NCBI RefSeq assembly: GCF_037975245.1
Contig: NC_092570.1
Location: 16,074,918-16,087,417, forward strand
Reading direction: 5' to 3'
DNA from: Apostichopus japonicus
Taxonomy: Eukaryota; Echinodermata; Holothuroidea; Aspidochirotida; Stichopodidae
Length of the DNA: 12,500 nt
Shown: positions 8,311-12,500 of the stretch, piece after piece
How positions within the stretch are numbered: the first letter of the stretch is position 1
Layout of the letters: the number at the start of each line of letters is the position of its first letter
Notes under the pieces: model-generated
What the model was told of the DNA's origin: nothing
The model's input: only the letters and a program-made list of their open reading frames with translations
The model's database searches: none
Made by a program: the position numbers and the translations under genes

Positions 8311-9111
8311 TTACGCGTCTGCATATTTAGAAGTGGGCCGTTAATTTCAAACAGAGATCCTGTCTCGGTCAATACGGCTCGATTTTCTCTTTTCGTAATA
8401 TACAAATCTGCGAAAAACATGAGAAACGATCATTTAGCAAGCTGATTCTTATAGCAACAAAAAACTGATTTGGCATAACTATTGGTAATGACGCCTCAAC
8501 ACGAAGAAGATACATATAGCCACTTGATTAACGAACACACTTTCAATACTCTTAACATCATATTTAATACAATTACATTGGGGTGGGGGGGGGGAGAACT
8601 TTTTCCCAAAAGGACCTAAACCAGCAGTACCAAACAACAACACTGAGTTTTCCATGGACCTTCCGTCTCATCTCAGTAACGTTTAACGAATTTTCTTAAG
8701 ACACCGTTCACGAATCCAACTGATAATGTTCGATCGTGGCAACTTTGTATGGATTTTACCAGATTCAGAAAAAACTTCCGGTTTCTAAGTGTGTGTTTAA
8801 ATAACTTGCTCGGCCAGATTGGGTATGAAAGACTAGCTATAGCTAGTCTTTCACATATATCTTATACTCCTGTTTATATCTGTTTTATATTGTTCTGTCG
8901 TGTTGGTTTTTAGGTTCTAACTTCAATTGGAATTATCACTCTATAGCATTCAAATTGTAGATTTTGAAGTCAATCAGTTTAATCGCTTTACGCTTCACCA
9001 GTACTTTTAATAGTTTTTTGATCTCATATTCCTGTATATTTCTGTAGATGGTACATGTATTTACTGTTTTTCTAATTAATGTTTTTTGGCATTGTATTTT
9101 CTAGATTGTAA
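8311..9111. other. Intron stretch; perfect palindrome and G-run only
   Basis: The stretch holds a G-run at 8580-8593 and a perfect 28-bp palindrome at 8826-8853. Otherwise it is AT-rich sequence without exon-like frames. Confidence 0.4.
8826..8853. repeat. Perfect 28-bp palindrome
   Basis: TGAAAGACTAGCTA is followed directly by its exact reverse complement, with no spacer. Only its self-complementarity is seen; no known site matches. Confidence 0.85.
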
Positions 9112-9153
9112 AGCGCACAGATGCATCGCGCGTAGTGCGCTATATATATAAGA
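9106..9153 (+). mobile_element. L2-like LINE/SINE 3' tail remnant
   Basis: TTGTAAAGCGCACAG begins a stem-loop whose arms AGCGCAC (9112-9118) and GTGCGCT (9135-9141) are exact complements, followed by a (TA)n tail. The form TGTAAAGCGC...GCGCTATATAA is typical of the conserved 3' end of L2-clade LINEs and SINEs that borrow it. The element body upstream is not recognisable, so this is likely a 5'-truncated copy. Confidence 0.5.
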
Positions 9154-9679
9154 TTTTATTTACATTATACGGTAGCTGTGAAATAGCATATAGACATTTT
9201 TAACTATCATGTAACGGCGACTTGTTCTTAAATCTCTTAACGCCTAGGTTCTAAGTCATATTGTCAGCCTTCATATTTTAGGGACATAATTCAAATGGAA
9301 CAATTCATGGAACAATCCATTTCTAGCGGTAGTAAAGGAAATACCAAGCGAATTTACATGACTATATGTAACTTTGATATGAAAATGTTTGCACAAAATT
9401 TGAAATTCTTGATGCAAATGGCCCTGATGAAACCATATTGGAATTTTGTTCAAAAAAAAATTGCGAGGCCACAAGCTTGCTTTAAAATGGTAAAAGGTAA
9501 CCTTACTATTAAGTAGAAGAATAACGGGATCATCGGCCGGCATATTTTATAATCTTAATATGTTGATATTTAATCGAGATATATACATTTAATATCCATG
9601 TTGTTCAATACTCCTAGTGCTATAATAATCGAGCTGTCATAATAGAAAACAAATATAGACTTTAGTGGACAGCCAATTG

Positions 9680-10047
9680 CAAGGGCGTAGGAACCGGGGG
9701 GGCTGGGGGGCGCAAGCCCCCCAGTGAAAAATGTGGAGGGGCGGAAGTATCATTCCGCCCCCCGCTTCGCAAGTCAGAAAACCCCTTTTTCATTTCCAAA
9801 TGCGAAAAAATATCTCATTTGGAGCACCAAATTGCATCTAAGGCCTGGTGAAAAAAACAAAATTAAGTTTACAAAATGGAGTGGGTGTTGAAGTGTGCTA
9901 TATTGCACCAAATTGCATCTAAGGCTACCTGGAAATGCAAAAAATTCCAAAGGGGAGGGGGACACCCCCTCCCCTTAGACCCCTCCCCCAGGCCGGCCAT
10001 CAGTCTTCAGCCCCCCCCCCACTCAAAAGTACCTTCCTACGCCACTG
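9680..10047 (+). mobile_element. hAT-type MITE, copy 1 (368 bp)
   Basis: It starts CAAGGGCGTAGGAACC and ends with the inverse of CAGTGGCGTAGGAAGG. It is flanked by perfect 8-bp duplications GCCAATTG at 9672-9679 and 10048-10055. Near the left end is a CTGGGGGGC/GCCCCCCAG hairpin. The interior holds two spaced copies of CACCAAATTGCATCTAAGGC. A nearly identical element lies at 11033-11397 in the same orientation. There is no coding capacity. Confidence 0.88.
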
Positions 10048-10153
10048 GCCAATTGCCTTACTGCATGTTGCAGCGGATGACTATGATTACAAATACAAGT
10101 TTTGATAACATCATTGTGTTGTATAAAAAAAAGCAACGTGACCCATTGTTTTA

Positions 10154-10558
10154 AGGCCCGGTCACACTACAGCGATATTTTATCGGAATACGGTCCGATT
10201 TTTCCGATTTTAGGCCGAAGAGTGAGGTTTGTGGTAGTGAATGTAATGAATGCAGTGGAATATTCGAATACCTACTCCAAATCTGAGGGGTTCTGGAACG
10301 GACTACATTCTGAAGTGACGTCACATCGAAAAACGATAAAAATCGGAAGAGAAATCGGATAGTTATCCGATAAAAGGAAACAGAGTCAATATCAAAAGTT
10401 AGGAGAGGGCTATTCCACATCGGAATGGCTCAACAGATAGCAAATCAGGTCCTTTATCACTGTGGCTAGAAGACCCGAACGAAAAACAGGCTGTTTCGAT
10501 TCCTCCGGGAAAATCGGATAGTATTCCGATAAAAAATCGGTATAGTGTGACCGGGCCT
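10154..10558. mobile_element. Foldback MITE at a TA site (405 bp)
   Basis: The ends are AGGCCCGGTCACACTA and its inverse, directly flanked by TA on both sides (10152-10153 and 10559-10560). The inverted similarity extends inward through ATCGG-rich sequence for some 50 bases per side. The TA duplication points to the Tc1/mariner group, although a two-base duplication is weak evidence by itself. The interior repeats short CGAT/ATCGG motifs and has no transposase frame. Confidence 0.75.
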
Positions 10559-10560
10559 TA

Positions 10561-11024
10561 GACTGACCATAAAATAGAAATAAGACAAGTCCATGTGTAC
10601 AAAATAATCAATTAAATCTAAAACATGCCTAATATTTTCCCCAACAAATCTAGTTGTGAGAAAACCAGTTTGCTGGGACCCAAATCATATATAAGAAAGC
10701 ACACCTTTTAATCTATAGAAGTCAATCGCAATAACTGTTGGGCAACAATTTTATCATCCGTATTGAGCATCGTGATGGGCCTATAATAAATAAGAGTCCT
10801 TATTCGGTTTTAAAATTAAAAATTCCTCTGGTTTGTACCGATGCCAGACGACCGCTCTATATGATAGCCAGTATTACAACTGAGCCTCTACAACAAGCTG
10901 TCCTATCATTGTCCAAAAATGTCTAATGAAAACATTTAGCCGATAACCCATCTTTGTCCTAGAGTTAAACTTATCATGTTCCATTGAAAAGAAGGCCTGG
11001 ACACAAGTTCATTTAAAGTAAACT
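10561..11024. other. Intron stretch without recognised content
   Basis: About 460 bp between two MITEs. A plus-strand open frame at 10738-10926 has no convincing splice context, and its peptide matches no family I know. Confidence 0.35.
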
Positions 11025-11032
11025 CTCCCGTC

Positions 11033-11397
11033 CAAGGGCGTAGGAACCGGGGGGGCTGGGGGGCGCCAGCTCCCCCCAGTGAAAAATATGGGGGGCGGAA
11101 GTATCGTTCCGCCCCCCGCTCCGCAAGTCAGAAAACCCCTTTTTCATTTCCAAATGAGAAAAAAATCTCATTTGAAGCACCAAATTGCATCTAAGGCCAG
11201 GTGAAAATGCAAAATTCTTTACAAAATGGAGTGGGTGTTGAAGTGTGCTATATTGCACCAAATTACATCTGAGGCCACCTGGAAATGCAAAAAAATTCCA
11301 AAGGGGAGGGGAGGGTGTCCCCCTCCCCTTAGACCCCTCCCCCAGGCCGGCCATCAGTCTTCAGCCCCCCCACTCAAAAGTACTTCCTACGCCACTG
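11033..11397 (+). mobile_element. hAT-type MITE, copy 2 (365 bp)
   Basis: It has the same termini as the 9680 copy (CAAGGGCGTAGGAACC; inverse of CAGTGGCGTAGGAAGT). Perfect 8-bp duplications CTCCCGTC flank it at 11025-11032 and 11398-11405. It differs from copy 1 by scattered substitutions and small indels, mostly in homopolymer runs. Open frames across it on either strand are by-products of the repeat. Confidence 0.88.
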
Positions 11398-11677
11398 CTC
11401 CCGTCACATATCAACCACGGGTTCCCTGGGCTTTGAATTGGAAGTCCATCATACAAGTATTAGAAATTGTCTTTTTCTCGCGTACGTTCTCTGGGCAGTA
11501 CAGCAAATAGATACGAGAAAAATAGCTTTGTGAAAAAGAAAGGTACACTATGGCTGTTCATACTATAGGGTCTTAACAAGGCTAGTATTAGAATAGCAGC
11601 AGGAATATCAGTCGATATATATAGAGACCTTTTAGTAATGATCCTAGCATTGCATCGTTTTGGATGACAAAACTTAC

Positions 11678-11792
11678 CTTCCCGTACAGTGCTTTCAATC
11701 GTATATCTACCATCGTCCTGTCGAGCCAGCTCAAGAAATCTTGCGTTGCCTATGATTGGGTCTGATCCCAAATATTTGCTTTTATCAAAATC
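11678..11792 (-). CDS. Internal exon, trefoil-like beta domain, part 2
   Basis: This 115-nt exon has excellent splice sites: the acceptor is a TTTCCTTTTTTG tract ending TATAAAG, and the donor is GGGAAG|GTAAGTT, a near-perfect consensus. It starts in phase 0, matching the preceding exon, and ends in phase 1. The peptide runs DFDKSKYLGSDPIIG then NARFLELARQDDGRYTIES and ends TVRE. The stretch RFLELARQDDGRYTIES resembles the strand-turn-strand that in FGFs reads like FLER..ENHYNTY and in IL-1 proteins lies before the F-E-S strand. This comparison is from memory and is an inference. The intron after it, about 7 kb to the candidate exon at 4609, is filled with transposon copies. Confidence 0.66.
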
Positions 11793-12212
11793 CTTTATAT
11801 AACAAAAAAGGAAACGAACGGTCCATAATAATTTGTTGATCAAAAAAAAAAACAATGGTGGATATTCATTAACTTAACTTAACATAATACAATATTATGA
11901 TGATCTGTTAAAGGTTAACAAAATATTATTCATAAGCTGATATTCTGTTCATTATAAGTTTCCCACACCACACCCACACTCATACCCACACCCAAGAAAA
12001 CAAAAACACATAATTGAAATGAGAAGTGGAAACTGACTTTGAACTTTCTTAACTCCCCGCCCCCACACTCCCATCCTCCCCCCACCACCCTCCTAAAAGA
12101 ATGTTCTGCAATTCTGGAATGGCGAAAATAGTATCGGTTAATTCACTTCGATCAATAACGAAGTTAAGACATATTCTTTTCAGAGTTCTTACTAATGTTT
12201 TGTATAATTTAC
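11793..12212. other. Intron between trefoil-like exons
   Basis: This 420-bp intron is bounded by a GTAAAT donor and a TATAAAG acceptor on the minus strand. It contains CCCACA-type low-complexity sequence near 11965-11995 and a C-rich tract at 12055-12095. No other feature was seen. Confidence 0.55.
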
Positions 12213-12343
12213 CTTAAGTATCACATCGCCTCTACTCGTTGCTGCCACGCACACATCTGGTCGATCCGTTGGTACCAGAATCACAATGGTAGTTTGTGGA
12301 ATTGACGCCGAAGTATGAATGTATTTGTACATTGTAAAAGTGC
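12213..12343 (-). CDS. Internal exon, trefoil-like beta domain, part 1
   Basis: This 131-nt exon has a strong acceptor: a pyrimidine-rich run ending TTTAAAG just right of 12343. Its donor is AAG|GTAAAT at 12212. It starts in phase 1, gives 43 complete codons and ends in phase 0. The peptide begins TFTMYKYIH, continues TIVILVPTDRPD and ends VCVAATSRGDVILK. The last segment is a typical beta-hairpin (strand, turn with G-D, strand) of the sort that opens the later repeats of IL-1 and FGF beta-trefoils. Alternation of hydrophobic and polar residues supports coding. Assignment to the trefoil fold is inferred from pattern only; there is no cysteine pair or diagnostic signature. The next exon lies 420 bp away and joins in frame. 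Confidence 0.62.
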
Positions 12344-12500
12344 CTTTAAACCAAAGAGGGGCAGATAGGAAAACGATCAAGTTATAATTTCATATTTGAG
12401 GCAGTTATTTATCGTAAATTATCAATAACGAACAAACCATATACAGAAACAACTGCTTATTCATGGCTAATAAAATAAGGAAGAGCTTGCTTCAAGCGAG

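Larger units (their letters stand above)
152..12343 (-). other. Partial multi-exon gene, candidate beta-trefoil plus PDZ protein (whole span)
   Basis: A single minus-strand gene is inferred from six or seven short exons whose splice sites and reading phases agree. Phases at the junctions: upstream/12343 phase 1; 12213/11792 phase 0; 11678/4609 phase 1; 3846/3584 phase 2; 3497/737 phase 0; 668/180 phase 1. Only the junction between about 4521 and 4015 is unresolved, where phase 0 is needed and the donors are weak. The predicted protein runs: trefoil-like beta domain, short linker, PDZ domain, about 15 C-terminal residues. The start codon is outside the window. A less likely alternative is that the ATG at 4009-4007 (strong Kozak context) starts a separate PDZ gene. 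I see no polyadenylation signal between 4016 and 4450 that would end an upstream gene there. I do not recognise the gene by name. Confidence 0.6.

Noticed and set aside
8035-8445. 136-codon plus-strand open frame rich in Leu, Phe and Ser
   Set aside because: It arises from a CT-rich tract and begins inside a degraded transposon end. It has no splice or domain support.
11013-11354. 113-codon minus-strand open frame, and overlapping plus-strand frames at 11226-11510
   Set aside because: They coincide with the hAT MITE, and similar frames appear in its other copy. The peptides are Pro/Gly-rich by-products of G and C runs.

Overview
This is a nuclear window from an animal genome. It is AT-rich and intron-dominated, with no long open reading frames, many microsatellites and many small DNA transposons. 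The mobile-element style (hAT-type elements with termini like CAGNGGCGTAGNNAGG, G/C homopolymer tracts, an L2-like stem-loop tail) suggests a marine invertebrate, possibly a deuterostome such as an echinoderm or hemichordate. That taxonomic guess is inference only.

The main content is one partial, multi-exon gene on the minus strand that appears to run through the whole window. Reading 5'->3' on the minus strand, I find exons at 12343-12213, 11792-11678, about 4609-4521 (donor uncertain), 4015-3846, 3584-3497, 737-668 and, tentatively, a terminal coding exon at 180-152 ending in TGA. Most have good acceptors and GTAAGT/GTAAAT-type donors. Reading phases match across every junction I could test except the 3' end of the third exon, where only weak donors fit. 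The first three exons encode a beta-rich stretch that looks like the middle and end of a beta-trefoil of the IL-1/FGF type. The next three encode a clear PDZ domain. The N-terminus lies beyond the right edge of the window.

Layout on the plus-strand map is as follows. 1-180: possible last coding exon and 3'UTR. 181-667: plain intron. 668-737: PDZ exon. 738-3496: intron swollen by a 2160-bp hAT-type element (1000-3159, 8-bp target duplication GATGCCAT) that itself carries a second hAT-type element (1307-2205, target duplication AAGGTACA). 3497-4015: two PDZ exons separated by a 261-bp intron that is mostly a hexanucleotide repeat. 4279-4375: a palindromic CA/TA/TG microsatellite. 4521-4609: candidate trefoil exon. 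4610-11677: a 7-kb intron holding repeat remnants, two copies of one hAT MITE with perfect 8-bp target duplications (9680-10047 and 11033-11397) and a 405-bp foldback MITE at a TA site (10154-10558). 11678-12343: two trefoil exons. 12344-12500: upstream intron.

I see no tRNA, rRNA, CRISPR or bacterial-type features, and no transposase coding sequence in any of the elements.
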